Positions 34,001 to 49,229 of a DNA stretch of 64,000 nt are shown piece after piece (within the stretch, counting starts at the first letter, position 1; each line of letters opens with the position of its first letter). The translations under genes were made by a program, and so were the position numbers. This DNA is from Tubiluchus corallicola (taxonomy: Eukaryota > Priapulida > Priapulimorpha > Priapulimorphida > Tubiluchidae): positions 427,001-491,000 of the forward strand of contig JAQGDQ010000072.1 in assembly GCA_030141605.1 (NCBI GenBank). The letters run 5' to 3'. The notes beneath the pieces are model-generated. The model did not search any database. It saw only the letters and a program-made list of their open reading frames with translations, and had not been told where the DNA came from.

Positions 34001-37000
34001 AACAATTTTTGTATTTGCCAGCACAGGAACCACAATACCAATTGTGAAATTCCCACTGGTGACTGCATAATCTACTCCTAAAATGCAGCATTCTTCCGTG
34101 TCTTGCTTGCCGTTGCATGCAACTAGCACCAGGTAGCGTCTGCGTTCTGTAGCTTGACATTCAAGTTCAACAGCCTGAAATGCAAGACTTTCCAGTAAAT
34201 TTAAGAATAATCAATTAAATTTGAGAACGTTAAGAGTAGTACACAAATATAAAATTTAAAACTACTAAGCCCAGTATTACTCCTATAACTACAATTTGCA
34301 ATAAGAATTTTAATAAGGTATGCCAATTAGATTTTTATTACACATTGAAATTTGACTTGTAAATTAGCAAAACCTAAAGTTACAGATCTGAAAAAACAGG
34401 TCAGCCAACTTGCTCTTTTTTTAAATGTCAACGGTTATCTTTTACTGCTGCTAAACCTAATAATACCATGCATTTAAGAATTTGAGGTAATAATATATAA
34501 CCTAATTAGACATACTAATAAGAATGCCTTAATAAAAATACTCTACCGAAATTATGTACGTAATGGCTGATGTTTGATAGCAATAAAAGACGTAATATGT
34601 TTAACTTATCATAATTCACTGATCTCTTCAAGAGGGAATTGACCTTGGAATTAATCCAAAAGTGAGAATTTTACTGCAGCAATTGAAGTTTTTTTGTTCC
34701 GGGTATACAACAGTAAAACTTTGACTGAAGTCTACAGTGAAGGTAACAATGAACTACGAAAGCTTTCAGATATTGGGTTATTCAGTGTCCCCAGATTTTT
34801 ATAATTTTTTTGAAACAGAATAGGAGTTAACTGGATGTTGAAACATGACTAAAATAATTACTGTGTATACTGCAGCTGACTCATATGTTTGGCAGTCATT
34901 ACAGCCACCTTCAGAGTGCAGTAAAACACTTTTATTAAAAAATTTTAAGCTAACATAATTTCTTATAATTGTTTGTTTTTGTTATTGCTGCCGTTGTTTT
35001 TGTAATGACTGAGAAGAGAGTTGAAAGGCCTCAGTAAACTAGTTCTAAACAATGTTTTTAACTTTAATTTCATTAAAAATGGCTTCTTTTTCAGACATAA
35101 AAAGCAACTCTAGCTAAACAATATAAGCTCTAACTAAAACAACTACATAATCTAACTACATATGTGCTATGTGGATAAAATAGATCACTTAAAATGTTCA
35201 TATACACAACATATTAAAAACTGAAAAGCTTTTTTATGAAAGACCTCACAATTTTTATCTTTCGGGTCACTAGTTAATAATATATTATATGATTTTTCTA
35301 TTTACATTTCAGAAGAAAATGACAACGTTGGAGTATAAAATTGAACCCCTCTCTTAGGAGGAAGAGGGAAGAAATGGAAGAAGAGAGGGAGTGCATTACT
35401 GTATATATTAGCAGACTATTTATATCAGGCTAGTATCATATGTCCTTCTAAGATGACAAACTTCCCTAGCGAAGGGTTAAACATTTAAAGTCTTGTCTAT
35501 ATTTATGTATTTGCTATTAGCAGCACATATCCTAATTCCGAACAAAAGTTCCGAGCAGAAAATATAGCGAGAGTACAGACAATGTACTAGAGCAAAAATA
35601 CGCGTGTAATATGTAAATGATGATAAGACAGAATTTATGGTAATATCACCCAAATCAAATGACATTACTTCTTCTAATGCAACACTAAAAGTAGGTGACT
35701 GTTCCATAGAACAAGCAAAAACTGTAAAATTTTTAGGCATTACAGTCGACAATAAACTCACTTGGGATGAACAGTTTCATCAAATACACAACAAGATGGC
35801 ATTAAGCACGACATTCTTACGCCAAACCAGAGGCCATCTAACCAAGAAAACAAAAATTCTCATCTACAAAAGTCTAATATTACCACATTATCTATATGGT
35901 TGCACTTTACTTCAAAACGTTAAATATGAAAACTTTAGAAAACTAAATACAATGCAAAACTACGCACTTAGATTAATTCATGGCTACTCAAAGAAAACTG
36001 CTGAACAACATGCTGCTTCTGCAACAAGCTTAAGAACGTCAACAAAAATACCAATATTAGAAGCCTATCGAGATTACAAAACACTGATATTTCTTTATAA
36101 ATATATAAATAAACTGAGCATTCCATTTATAAACAATCCCTTAGCATTTATTCCTGATACCACTTTAAACACTAGAACATACAATTTAAAGCAAATTACA
36201 GTAAACAATAAATTTGGAAATAACTCTATATCAAAACAGGCCATACATTTATGGAACTTACTACCCAGTGAAATAAAACAAATAGAATCTCTCCACCACT
36301 TTAAAAAGAAATTAAAAGAATATCAATATAACAGGTTTCAACTTCCACATTGTGCATCTGATACTAATTACACAGACTCCACTTTCATCTACCCCCGCCC
36401 CTGACTCCATATAACGATTAAAAATGAAAATTTGTTAAAAAAAATTATGCAATGTAATACGTGTTATGTTAGTTTCGTGTTTCGTAATGTTAAATGTATA
36501 AATAGTGTACACTATGTCATGTAAAATTTAATGTACTTTCGTATAATTGTTTTGTAAAAATATTTTAATATGGTGTTTGTAAATATGTTCATTTATTGTA
36601 TATAGTTTTGCACTTTAGTTTTTTTTAGTATGCACTGGACGCATTTGTCTTGAACAGTGTGGTTGTTTTAACATTGCGCTGAGGCTAGCTCAATTTTATT
36701 GTAATGAGTGAGCCGTTTTTTTATGACAAATAAAGAATTAATATATATATATAATAATGAAACAAAATCTTTTGACTGTTTGTTCAAGTTTTTACTTGAA
36801 AATATAAAATCCATAGAATGAGAATGAAAGAGTGGGGGTGTGAGTGAGTGAGAGAGAGAGAGAGAGAGAGAGAGTGAGAGAGAGAGACATGAGATACAGG
36901 ATGAAAATTTTGCTGTGCTAGAGAAATTTGTTTAGAAATTTCATCTAAAAATGTAGTTTTGAAATTTCTTTTACTGATGGTGTTCACAGTTTCACATTTC

Positions 37001-39863
37001 CCATAGCCTGTAGCTAGTCTGCAAAAACATCAAGTCCAGAACTTTCCGGGTTGAATCCAAGGATACAGAATCTAGTTTACGGACAACATGTGCTAGTGAA
37101 ACCCAATATTGCAATGACGTCACGCATAGCTAGTGCATTTTCTAGTTAGAGGCTCGCACAAAATAGGGACATCGTCATCACGTTTATCATGACCAGCAAT
37201 TACAACATCTAAAAGACAAATGGACACGTATTGTTTGTCGGAAAAACATTTCATTTCGCTTCGGTTATCTTGTTCAGAAAGTTCTGCATTAAGAAGTCAA
37301 ATGGTATAAGACAAATACATTGCATTATATAAATTAGTTTAAACAAAATGTATAAATTCTTAGCTACATTTTAATATTAATTCTACTAAGCACTGTTTTT
37401 ACTGTTTGCACTCATATCAACAAATGGCTCCGTAGGTCAATTTTCGTAAACGAATATTTGTTGTAACTTCATTGTATTAATTTTGTTGAAATTTGATAGA
37501 CCCAACATTCTGCAGTTTGATCATCTGACTTATTATAATAAATCTTATCCCCTCTGTACGCTGCTAGTCCCAATAAAATTGTTCATTTTTACAAAGTGCA
37601 AATAAAATAAACTAAGCCAAATGGGGAAAATGCCAAAAATAAAATGGGGAAAATGCCAAAAATTTGAGGATGAACCCCAAGCAAGTGTTTAGTACTGCAT
37701 CAGTTCTAGCTGGCAATTATGCAGTACGGATAATAACTTTGTACTTCATGTACTTTACTTCGGCTTAATTCCCATCTATAGTAAATGGTGTGTAGTTTTA
37801 CTAAGTTATTTTTGTGTCCACTTCACTTTGCGTAATAACCAATAAAATAAATTCGCGGCTACAACAAATCCGACTAAAAGATACGATTAAATCAGTTTCT
37901 TTTTCAACTTGACTTAAAATAGATTCAGCAAAAGTGAACAGTCTCAATTATTGATAGAAATTAGGTCAAATCAGATTGCAGGCACATCACAGCAGCAGCA
38001 GCTGTAGACATTAATGCTTCAAATGTGCTTATGCAGAGTTTGCACCAACAATTCCTGGAGTAAAGAGATGAGATTAACTCTGTTGTTTATAATTTTTCAA
38101 ATTTGCTGTAACTTTTAGATTACTAGAATGTATGGAAAGCAAAGATTTGGGGAAATATAGAAAGCAGCAATTAATAGACCTGGAGTATTACACTATGCTA
38201 ACTAGTATTTTGTATAATCAGCTTTAACAGATGTATACAAGACAAGAGTCAAGAAACGTAGAAAAAAATTCACGCAGAGTGATAACAAACTGGATGTACT
38301 GTAAAAGTATGAAGGATGATTTTTATATTCAGAAAATGTCGTACAAAGTGTCTTGTCATGTAATGATCTTTTTATTGTATTGGTAATGATAGCTTTAATT
38401 TGAGACTAAGGATTGCCAAAAAATATCCTTTATTGCTTTACAAATCAGCGATGGATTTGGTTAACTCGACTAACGAGATTTCTTGGGAATACACAGGTAC
38501 GTTATAACAGAATGTGATCAATTCTTCTTACTCATATCATATTTCACATTTCAAAAGACGTTACGCTTACATTATAAGCAGTTACATAACTTAGCATGCA
38601 CTCAGTTCTCAATAATAATGGAATTCATTGATGTACAAGTTAAGGCAGAGTTGACTTTTCATGATCTCCTCACGAAAACTGCTCATGCTATCTTGCATTA
38701 ATAAATGACAACAGATCTGCATTATCATTCTACTGTGATTGAAGACTAAGACAGCATTTAGACTAATGCAGCTATACATTAGAATCAGAGAACAACGGAA
38801 ACGAAGAAAATTACCATTTTAAGAGTGTCCTCCGGTCGGAGCAAGTTGGCCATAGACTGCAGATGATGTTGCAGGTCTCCTGAAAAACAAGCAAACATTC
38901 CAAAACTTTATCCATCTTTCTCAAATTTTTACAGTGTTTTTCAAAACAAGGTCGTTGCAAGACTCGCCATTATCATATCTGAATGTCAAACGAGAGAAGA
39001 GAAACTTTTTTTAAAAAAAGAACCCGTTTTACCTTTTTTACCCAATTTATTGAGGCACGCTGTTTATCACCTCCTCAACAATGAAAAAAATTGCTTCGAA
39101 TTACAATAAAACTTCTATAGTGTACAAATGATCAGGGATTCGTATAAAGTGACGCATAAATGGTTATAAACATTTTCAGCTATTTTACTTAATAAGAATA
39201 CTTGCAGACAGTGCATAGAATGTTTACATGTAAAAAATAGTTTGTCATCAAAGATTCAGATGCATTAGATGTATTCGACATGTTTGACTAAACTAAATTG
39301 AATATAGCTTTCTCTGTTTAAGCCAGAGCGCTGTGAATGTGCGTAGAGAAGTCATTGACTTGGAGACATAAAGAGTTCAACAGGCATAAACTGAATTTTA
39401 CATGCACTTGCAATCAGAATTTATTATCAAACTAACAGCCATTAATAGCCACCTGCAGTAAATAGAAGCTGAACAACTTTTCAAGCTGCAAGCAGATGTA
39501 ATAGACAATCTTTAATCAGCGCTGATAGCAGTAACAAAGATTGCATCATTCCCTTTACCTGCCACGGTTTTGAGCCTGAGCAGACCGCGGATCTGATTCA
39601 AAGGGAAAAAAACTGAAGCCTGCTGCTGTTTCTTATGTTCTGATATTGGCTACTAGACGTGGATAAGAGCCATGAGCTACGCATGTCATAATTAAAGCGC
39701 GCTTGAGAAATTACACTAGGCTCAGTTAAGTTAAGTAGTTTAGTACGGCTGTATCTGAAATGTTTTTGAGTTACATTAGTAATTCTAAAACAATTATGAC
39801 AATTGTAAAAGTGCTCGCAAATTGCTCAGTAACTGTAATAATAATAATAATAATAATAATAAC

Positions 39864-39902
<39 letters not shown>

Positions 39903-39909
39903 GATAATG

Positions 39910-39952
<43 letters not shown>

Positions 39953-42900
39953 TAATAATACATAATAATATTAATAACTTCTAACTTATACTAAATATAG
40001 ATTTCATGAAATTTAGTCAGAAAAGTTTAAAATTTAATTATCATATTCAATTACAAGTATTAACCCAGAAAGTTGTCGCTAGGAGCCCACTTCTTGATCA
40101 CAGATTTGATTCTCGGGAATGAACAATAAATGTCTGGGAAACAGGGTGAACGCGTTCTGGATTTAATTTACAGAATAAATTATCAAAGTAGATAATTATG
40201 CCAGAAAATCGGCTAAATCAAAATACAATGGCTGAAGACGTAAGACATAAACGTGTCTGACTAATCATGTGGTGATTAACGCTATATGTCTAGAAATTTT
40301 GAAAGGTCACAAAGTTAATAACTACTACAGTCCTGAGGTCTAGCACCAGCAACATTGAGCAAACTGAAGCTAATCCGTTTCTCATGCAGTTTGACCAGCG
40401 CGCACTTTATCGACCACTGAATTAATTACTTACTGCAATCAATGATGTAATTACTGCTTAACAACTAGTTAAATTCGTGAAACTGTATTCTAACATGGAC
40501 TCTACTCACCTTTACTATCATGTCGATGTTGTAATTTGTATCCAAAAAGATCATGAAGAAGTGAAGCAAAACGTTTAACAAAACGTTTATCAATTTTTTT
40601 CTTGTTGAATATGTCCTTTATTTTTACCTGCTTAACCGGATTAAGAGACCGCGGTTCTTTACCCTGAGTCCTCGGCGATTTAATATGAATCATATTAACC
40701 TGTTTGTGATTTGTCTAGATTAATATTGTTATCTATAAAGATTAATAGCTATTAAAAATGGTAAGAAGTTCAATAATTTAAATTAATAATCATGTCTTGC
40801 GCCGATTCGAGAGCTGTGATGTACTTATTCAAAAAGCTCAACTTTCTGAATTGTCTTCATGGGTTTAAAAGCTGATATTTCTGTTTAAAATTCGTTCATG
40901 GCTTTACTTAACAAATATTTACACTACAGAAGCAAAAATAAGCTATCAAACTCTGAACACAGTGATCGGGGAAACGTTTGGGAATGTTTTTCCGTTTCTG
41001 TTGTTGACTAACAGAACAAAGAAATGCATCAAACAAAGGATGCCCTCTAATTACACTCATAAAGAAATAGTTTTAGAGCGCGGCGCCTCTGTTTCTCGAA
41101 AATAATTTTAGAAGGCTAGTTGCCAATTTCCGCTCACAGAGATTTAAAGAGTCAGATGGTAGTGGAAGACAAAGCGAGACAAAGTCAACTAGTTCAGTAA
41201 ATAAAGTGACGATGATTCTTACTATATTTACACTGTTTATCTTGGAATCAACTAGCAACGTGCGCTAATGATACCACACAAGATGAACGACTCCTGATCC
41301 CTATAACAGCCACAAGAAACTCTGAGAAGAATATGGATACTGTCGGTCAGCTTTCGTCTGACCTTATTTGTCATCTCGTTAACATGTAGATGATAACAAA
41401 ATCCTGAAATTCTGGTGAAAACATCATAATCACATGACAATCATGATCATGTAGCCGTGTCATTTCGCGAAGAGTTGGTTAGCTTCACAGCAAGAAAGAC
41501 TTGGCTTCACGTTCACAATCTGCTTTTCAGTTGACTTAGTTGATCGTAAAAACACTCAAAGACAACCAGAGCTTGAACAGACGCAGCAAACAATTATAAC
41601 TCAATGAAGCAGGTAAGAGTCACAAGATGACCACACGATGACATTTACAGAAAATTTCCGTCAATTTCGATTTGGCAAAAACAAAATATTGTTAAATCTC
41701 AAACTTTTAGCTACAAAGAAGCCAGATTATGAGAGTATGTTCAGACACAATTATAAGCAGCGCGTTCAAGTAAACAGAGCAGATGTCAGTTAAAGATGAA
41801 GCCAGACGAGAGACGAGCTTCCCCGCCTTACTCGTGACTGTCACGTGATCATGGCCACGACGGAAGCATAAAGAAACTTCGTAGGAAAGAAACTGTGCCA
41901 CTGACTTGACAAGCTTATTCCTAGGAAAATCAGACACAATGTGCACCTCGTGACGAAGGCTAAATGCACCACGGCTAAATTCGTTAGTCGTCGGTCAGCT
42001 GGTAAGAAATCAATATAGTCATATGAATCTTATGCAGAAGTGGTCGTTTGCCTGTTCAATGAATCATCGTAGATGTATTGTTCAGAGATTTTCAGAATGA
42101 ACTTTTCATCATCGCGTGGCGTCTTAAACAACTTATTTGCTACTACATTTGCGATCACAGTTTTTCTATGAAATCCTAAAGATTTTCTGAAATTTAAATA
42201 TGACCTTTCTCCAAAGATCTGTTAAGCGAAAACTGTGAACACGAATTTTACATGAAACAAGAGTTCCATTACTGCTGAGGAGCAAGGTCCAAGTCAGTAA
42301 GCCCACACAGGTAGCAGTATGAAGTTCCAAACTCAATGCCGAGGGAGCGACGAAATGACCATTATCCTGCTGCCATCTCTCGATGAAATAAATAAATGCT
42401 CAGATAAGCCGTATAACCTAACTATATGGAGTAGACCATCAATGGTTTCTTACCACAATGGTTTATATTTTTAATATGAAACAGATTAAAAGGTAAGATG
42501 TCTTGAAAACTTACCGTTTCTCTTAAATACAAAAGTTGGTTAACTTGCTGAAACTAATGAGTAATAAATATTAATTGTTACTTAAAACTTACATTATTTT
42601 ATTAATTTTAACTATAATAGATTACCTATAGGGCTTATAATAATATGAAGCTTATATACTGTAAGCACATACAGCACGTCTATTTACTTCACGTATAAAT
42701 ATTCTGCTTTTAGAATTACAGAACAAACTGTGTGCCCGGAATATTCTCGCCGGGTCTCGCGGAAAAGCATTAAATTAGAGGTGATGAAAATACCTACCTC
42801 TGTTTGTGACAGCTCGTAGCAAGTAGTCATTTGGAGGAAGGATTATGGCTGCACCTTTTACAGCAAAATAACTTTCACTGAAACTGAAATAAAATAAAAC

Positions 42901-45900
42901 AGCACGTGAAAATCTATGACTAGACGGTGTTATGTACATATATAGTCATATATATATATATATGCATATATTATAGACATAGGTTAAATATCGTCAATCA
43001 GTCTCTACCTAGTCTGCTAATCTATTCCTATACCTCACACAAGTCCTAACCACAAATTAGTCAAACACGGAATATTACATTGCACAATAATTCCTGCTTC
43101 AATGTAAATCTATGGTTTATGTGTGAGCAAATTAAGATTTCCATGACACTGATATTAAACTGTTATTACATTTAGTCAAGTTTCACTTCGCTGTCCATGA
43201 CATGTTAATATTCCGTTAAATGTCCCTACAGCGGTAAACAGCACGAGGTCTCAGACGCTTCAGTATAATCCGCCACCTTAGGTATTACTGCAGCCAAACG
43301 CCTGGGGGTGCAGGATGTCTCGATAAGACATGAGGCCGTGATCCATCAGTGCTACAGTAAGCCCACACAATCTAACATGTAAGAGGATACAGAAGGCTTT
43401 GCTTTGCTCTTGTATTTTCTACTCAATACATCATACATGCGCCTGTCACTTCTATATAATAGCACCATGTGTAACGACTATGACTTAACATGTGACCCAA
43501 AAATTGTTTTTGATAACTGCGGTTTTTCTTTGAACAGTGGCTGATGTGAAGGGCGCGCATTTCCATGGTAGGCTACCAAGAGTTTTTTCGGCGACACACC
43601 ACCCTCAATTCAAAAGAAAAACGTAAACGTGTGATGGATGTCATTCAATACATTGGACAGTGCTGAAGTCAGACACAACGTAGGATTATTGAGCACAATC
43701 ATCCAAAAAGTCAGTTGAGCGTGGCACATATGCCACAATGCTGTGTTCTAATTACTGAAGATAACTTAAAAATTACTGACCAGGCCAGACACAGATTTGA
43801 TCTTTTGAAACTGGTAAAGTAAGCTCTTAACATTATACACGTACATTATTTTCGAAAGTTGAAGGACATGTATAAATTATATACGGATTACTGGTCGGAT
43901 CTCTTCCTGGAGGACAGCAATGCTTTCCCCGCCACTTTATTCAAGAATTATTACTGTTTGCTTATTTTATTGCCATCTTCTGCAAACTGTGCCACTTTTT
44001 CACTAGCTCACGCCACTGCCCCCCCCCATACAGAGACACATACAAATTTTACAACGAAATAAATGGAACGGAGATTGCTAAGATTGCGGGAACAATGGTG
44101 GAGCTAAACTTACAAACTCAATACATCAGTTCACGTGGTAAATGACAAAGCTGGCTGCGAGTGTGATTTTTTACATCCCTGGTCTGTAAACCCAGAAAAA
44201 TGGTTAAATATTGGCATAAGACCCATTGACTACCGCATCCAAGACCTTGCACGCTCTTGGACCGCACAACATTAAGAAAACGAAAAAAAATAAATCTACG
44301 AATTCCAAAGCAGTTTTGTATGGAGACACTGATTCTAGTTTTCTTTTCTTGTCTAAAAATCAGCTTATCCACCTTTAGTTGAACAACCTGATATGAAACT
44401 AACTGAAAATCTTTAAACTGTGGTATAAAACTCCTTACCTTATTATAAAATTCCAATTTCAAATTATTCTACCTGTTTAGACACACAAAAATAATTCGAA
44501 GTTTGTAATCAAATCCCAAATAAAACCTAGACTAACCAGGTTAAACACCGATATCTTCTTATACAAACCATCAAGAAAGAGTTGCAAGCAACGAAAATCT
44601 TAGTTAGAGCACTTTCCTTCTGCTTTTTTGGAAACATAATTGTTAAATCTCTTCTTTCCGTTTTTCTGGCAAACTCACTCTTCGCAAAGTAGGATGTATT
44701 TTACGTTTATTAGCTATTTTATATTTAAAACGCATATAAACAAAAGTTGCCATTACACAGGATCAATAGCGTTGTTGATTCTCAATTTACATTTGTGCGA
44801 GCAAGGTCGCATTTTGCAATGAAAGACAAAACAATATTATACATGATAATTTCCTGAAACTCGGTGCAGGACATTTATTATCTAAATTACACTAAATTAC
44901 ACTGCATTTTAAACACGCAAGCGCGTCAGCTGGTTTTACTGTGAATGGAAAATGCCTACTACCGGTAATCAAAGTCTGGGAAAATGTCTCCTCAGCGGTT
45001 CGTCACTTACTACCCACTCACAGATCACCTGAGGATATTAAGATGACGGGTGCAGGGCTTTTCTGGAGCTGCAGTGAAGTTTAATAGCAGCGGCTCGCAA
45101 ATGTAAGAATTTATCAAAATAAAATTACTTTTTAATGCCGAACTGCTTTTTACGAAACCTATGTTTTGCAATCTGAACTATTACCGACCCTTGATGCTCA
45201 CCATAACATTGTTATAGAGCTCTATATTTGAGAAGAGGAAATCCTCTCTTTGTGCCAGACTTACTTGTGATATTCATGCATCTAGTTTCAGAGTATCACT
45301 TTGCAAAATGACCTCTGAATGAGCCTAAGACCGTTGTTTTGTTCTAGCAAGCATAAGTAAGAGAAATCTAAGACAGTAGTGGTATATCATTAATAAATTG
45401 TATCAAATTTGTAGAGTATCAGCTATCTGAGAAGCTTCAACTTTATACTTAGGGACAGCTGGTACAACCGTTTCTGAGCAATTTCATTAGCCGCACTGCT
45501 CTAGCTATTTCCTGTGATGAATAAGGCCGAGGGAGCATTTGACTGTGGCTAAAAAGTTAAAACTAAATTGTCAAACTGTTCAAAAACACTGCTAAGGTCA
45601 CACTCTAAGGGGCGCCAATAAAAAAAACAATGACACTGAAAAACTGCAATGCCATTAAAGTCCTTATACTCCGCATAGCAATCAGCTACACTAGACGCTA
45701 AACACCAGCGTTTAGTCCGGAAAAAAATTACATGTTAATACAGGAAGCAAGACTACGTCGGATAATCAAGGGTATATTAAATAGGACGCTTACTTCCTCC
45801 AAGTCACCACTCGTCAGTTAATAGTCGGTTATACTACTATATAGTGAGTAAAGACATCATTACGGGGCAAACGCCAAGGCCGGGGCCGTCTGGCAAAGAC

Positions 45901-48900
45901 CAATCAGCTCCTTTTGTCTTGTCAGCTGATGGGCTGCCGGATCAAATATCACCCAGTTTGGGAGACAGCATGAGTCCTTTTACATTAATAAAAACTCTGT
46001 CAGTCCCCATTAATTACCTTATTTTTTCTTTAAATTTTTATAATTTTTCTGTCCATTGTTCGCTACATGCAAGATAGTCACTGATATTCTGAAATCTGAT
46101 ATTTTTATGCAACTGCTACACGCAAAACAAGTTGTCAGATACAACTCGACAGCACAAAATCTGTGTAATTGATTCTAAGCGTGCAAGTTAATTTCTGTGA
46201 CATTCTGTACAGCTATCACAAAGTTACAGCAATTTAACTAAGCTTAGTTAATTAAATGCATTTCTTTCTCTACATAAAGTAATTTATCCTAACTGAACAA
46301 GTATAAATCTTAACTGCAGCACAAAATACTACGTTAGTGAAAAATACTGGGCATCTATATAATGTCAGTCAACTAATAGTCAACTAACAAGTCAGCACGC
46401 ACATTTTACTCGCTATAGTATTTTTAAACATTAATACTTCTTATTAGAGTGTTTCGAAAATGTGTAAGCCAGAATCATTGCCCGGATGCCTGAATATTAT
46501 AATTTTGAATTTATCTAAACTGAACGAATGACAAAAACCCACATTTAACCAATTATTTTCTTCTCAGCCTCAACAAGCGTTAGAAATGGCCCGACCACTT
46601 ATGCCACCACTACTTAGTGAAAAAATCTGTAATACTGCATTTTGGTTGTTGAATATGTGGAATTAGTTAGTATAATTAGATTTAATATCTCCTCTGTTAA
46701 AATGCACCATAAGGTTGGTAATTGCATAAAATTGCATGCATACATATTGAAATAAAGAAGTTTAATGTTAAAAAATGTAAAGTCCACATACACACAAAGC
46801 AATGTAATCACTACCCTATAAAACATTCCAGGCATAATAACCCTAACAATTTTCATTCAAATTCAGAACAAATGATACCAATGACCTGGTTTATTTTATT
46901 CTTGATAAAATTACAGGATTAAATTTGAATTCCTGAAATCATTCATGAAAACTAGTACGAGATGAAGTGTTATTGCAGCAAATAGTTATGTAATATCCAA
47001 ATGAATCCATTAGCAGCGGATATAAATAACATGCATGTTAGTTTTAACACATAAAACGCTATGGTTTAAACTTTAACGTTGATCATTTCACGAAAACCAA
47101 GCTCATAATTAATCACCTTGCCTAATGACAACCAATAATAACTCATCGTTGAACATAACTCGTAGAATTCAATCTTAGCGGAGATAAAAGAAATACACAC
47201 ACCTTAGATATCCTATTCAAAATTTCAACACAAAACATTGCTTTTAAATTCATATATAAAGAAAAGTCATAAGTATAGGTTTAAAAAACATAACATAACT
47301 TGCATATCAGATTGCATGTTTTTTAATTTACTTTGTTCTTGTTGACAAGGGTTACTATTTAATCAAACAAAGTTTGTTAAGATAAGGTGCTTAAGTTACT
47401 GTAAATAGTTTTTCACCACTGGTAAATGTTGCACTTAATTTCTAAAATATTAAATTCAGATAGGTCTAAAATTCAGCATTCGTGTCGGCAGTGTCAAAAT
47501 GTCGTATTAGATACGAAAAAATACATTAGAAAATTGTGAATAAAGTCACACCAAATCTATACAATATACATCCAACAAAATGAGATACCCGTTATTACAT
47601 AATGATAGTAATTATAATTTAAGGCACAACACTATAGGCTGAGTTAAAATGACTGAATACTCTGAAGAATTGCGAAGTAATGTTGCTTATTATCTAATTA
47701 TCAGGTAAGTTAATCACGGGTGACCTATACACGTCAAGGCTCTAGGTGACACCATTCATTATGTGCAACTCTGTACAGGCTAACTTTAAAGCGTCTTTCA
47801 AAAACACACAGAGTTCCGATAATTTCTTTTTGTAAAAATTAACACAAGTTTTTTATTGAAATACAAACGTATGCACAATTGCCTGCTAATTTTTTTTAAA
47901 TTTGATTTAAAGTAATACACAAGATACACATGTACTGTAAACAACGTCAAGCAGAAGTAAATTTTGGTATCATTCGACGTCAAAAATTTTAACTGTTTTT
48001 ATAACTCTCTCATACAGTATACAACAAATTAATCAAACTAACAAACTACAGGAGGCGTCTTCAAAAAAAGAATTCTGGTTACCCTATTCTTAATTGCAGC
48101 AAAAATTAACCGTGATTTTTTTCCTGTGCTTTATTTAAAACCCGTCACCCAGTTATAGACCATTGTTGGCCTGGCTTCAGATAAATTCATTATAAATAAT
48201 TTATTTAACTTTATTAATTTGATTAGGTATTTAGTTTTACTAATATGGTTGGCCGGACGAAAGTTTCCTGTAAAATCAGATCTAACAAGTTTCCTATAAA
48301 ACTGCAGTTCAAAATGCTGAATGTCTATGGTTTACTTTGCACCATTTGAGCTTAAAACTATCCGACACAACATTTCACCAATTGAAAGCTTATACATGCA
48401 TATATACCTCAATGACATCTACCTTACACCATTTTTAGGTGTTACTGCATTCAAAATTAGAGATGCCGAATTTGACCCTGAAATACGAACCGAACCAAGA
48501 CAGTTTAACTGACCACCAAAATGTAATGATTTTAATAAAAGACATACCTAGTCTAATTTATAAAACTTCCATTATCTATCTTATTAAGGTAAACAGCATT
48601 TTTGATAAACTGACTTTTAACCTTTAGCAAAGGTTTCTCCTAACCTTTAATATCCCTTGTAAAATTTCAGCCCTCACTCAACCTAGAAACTGTCCACATG
48701 CAGCACTCTACCGACGTCGACAATGCAAATCGACAAAGACAGGTATCACGTAGGCAGATTATTAATTTTATGATAGGTGCTCACTTCATTAAATAAATTG
48801 CATTACAACACCAACATTTATTAAATTCTTTACATAATAATACAGATACATTAAACAATACCTCGCGTAAGTTAAGTCAGTTAAGTTCTGTTAGTGAAAA

Positions 48901-49173
48901 ACATACATTATATACATTGGTTTTTCCTTGATTTAAATTATTGTAAGACATTAATAAAAACTGTGAACTGATTTTGTGAGTTCTTATAAGATTGTTGATA
49001 AACGGTTGGCAAATTAGTTAAACACAAAGTAGGAATTATAATGAATGAAATATTATACTTTAATAATTAAGTCTGTATTAACAAACCAGGCAGATATGGG
49101 TCACTTATATATGTGTGTGTGTTATATACACGCACGCACGCACACACGCACACGCACACGCACACGCACACGC

Positions 49174-49229
<56 letters not shown>

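Noticed and set aside
44118-44462. 114-codon minus-strand frame as an SSH intron exon
   Set aside because: No Slingshot similarity, no flanking splice sites with fitting phase, and exons 1-2 already join in phase.
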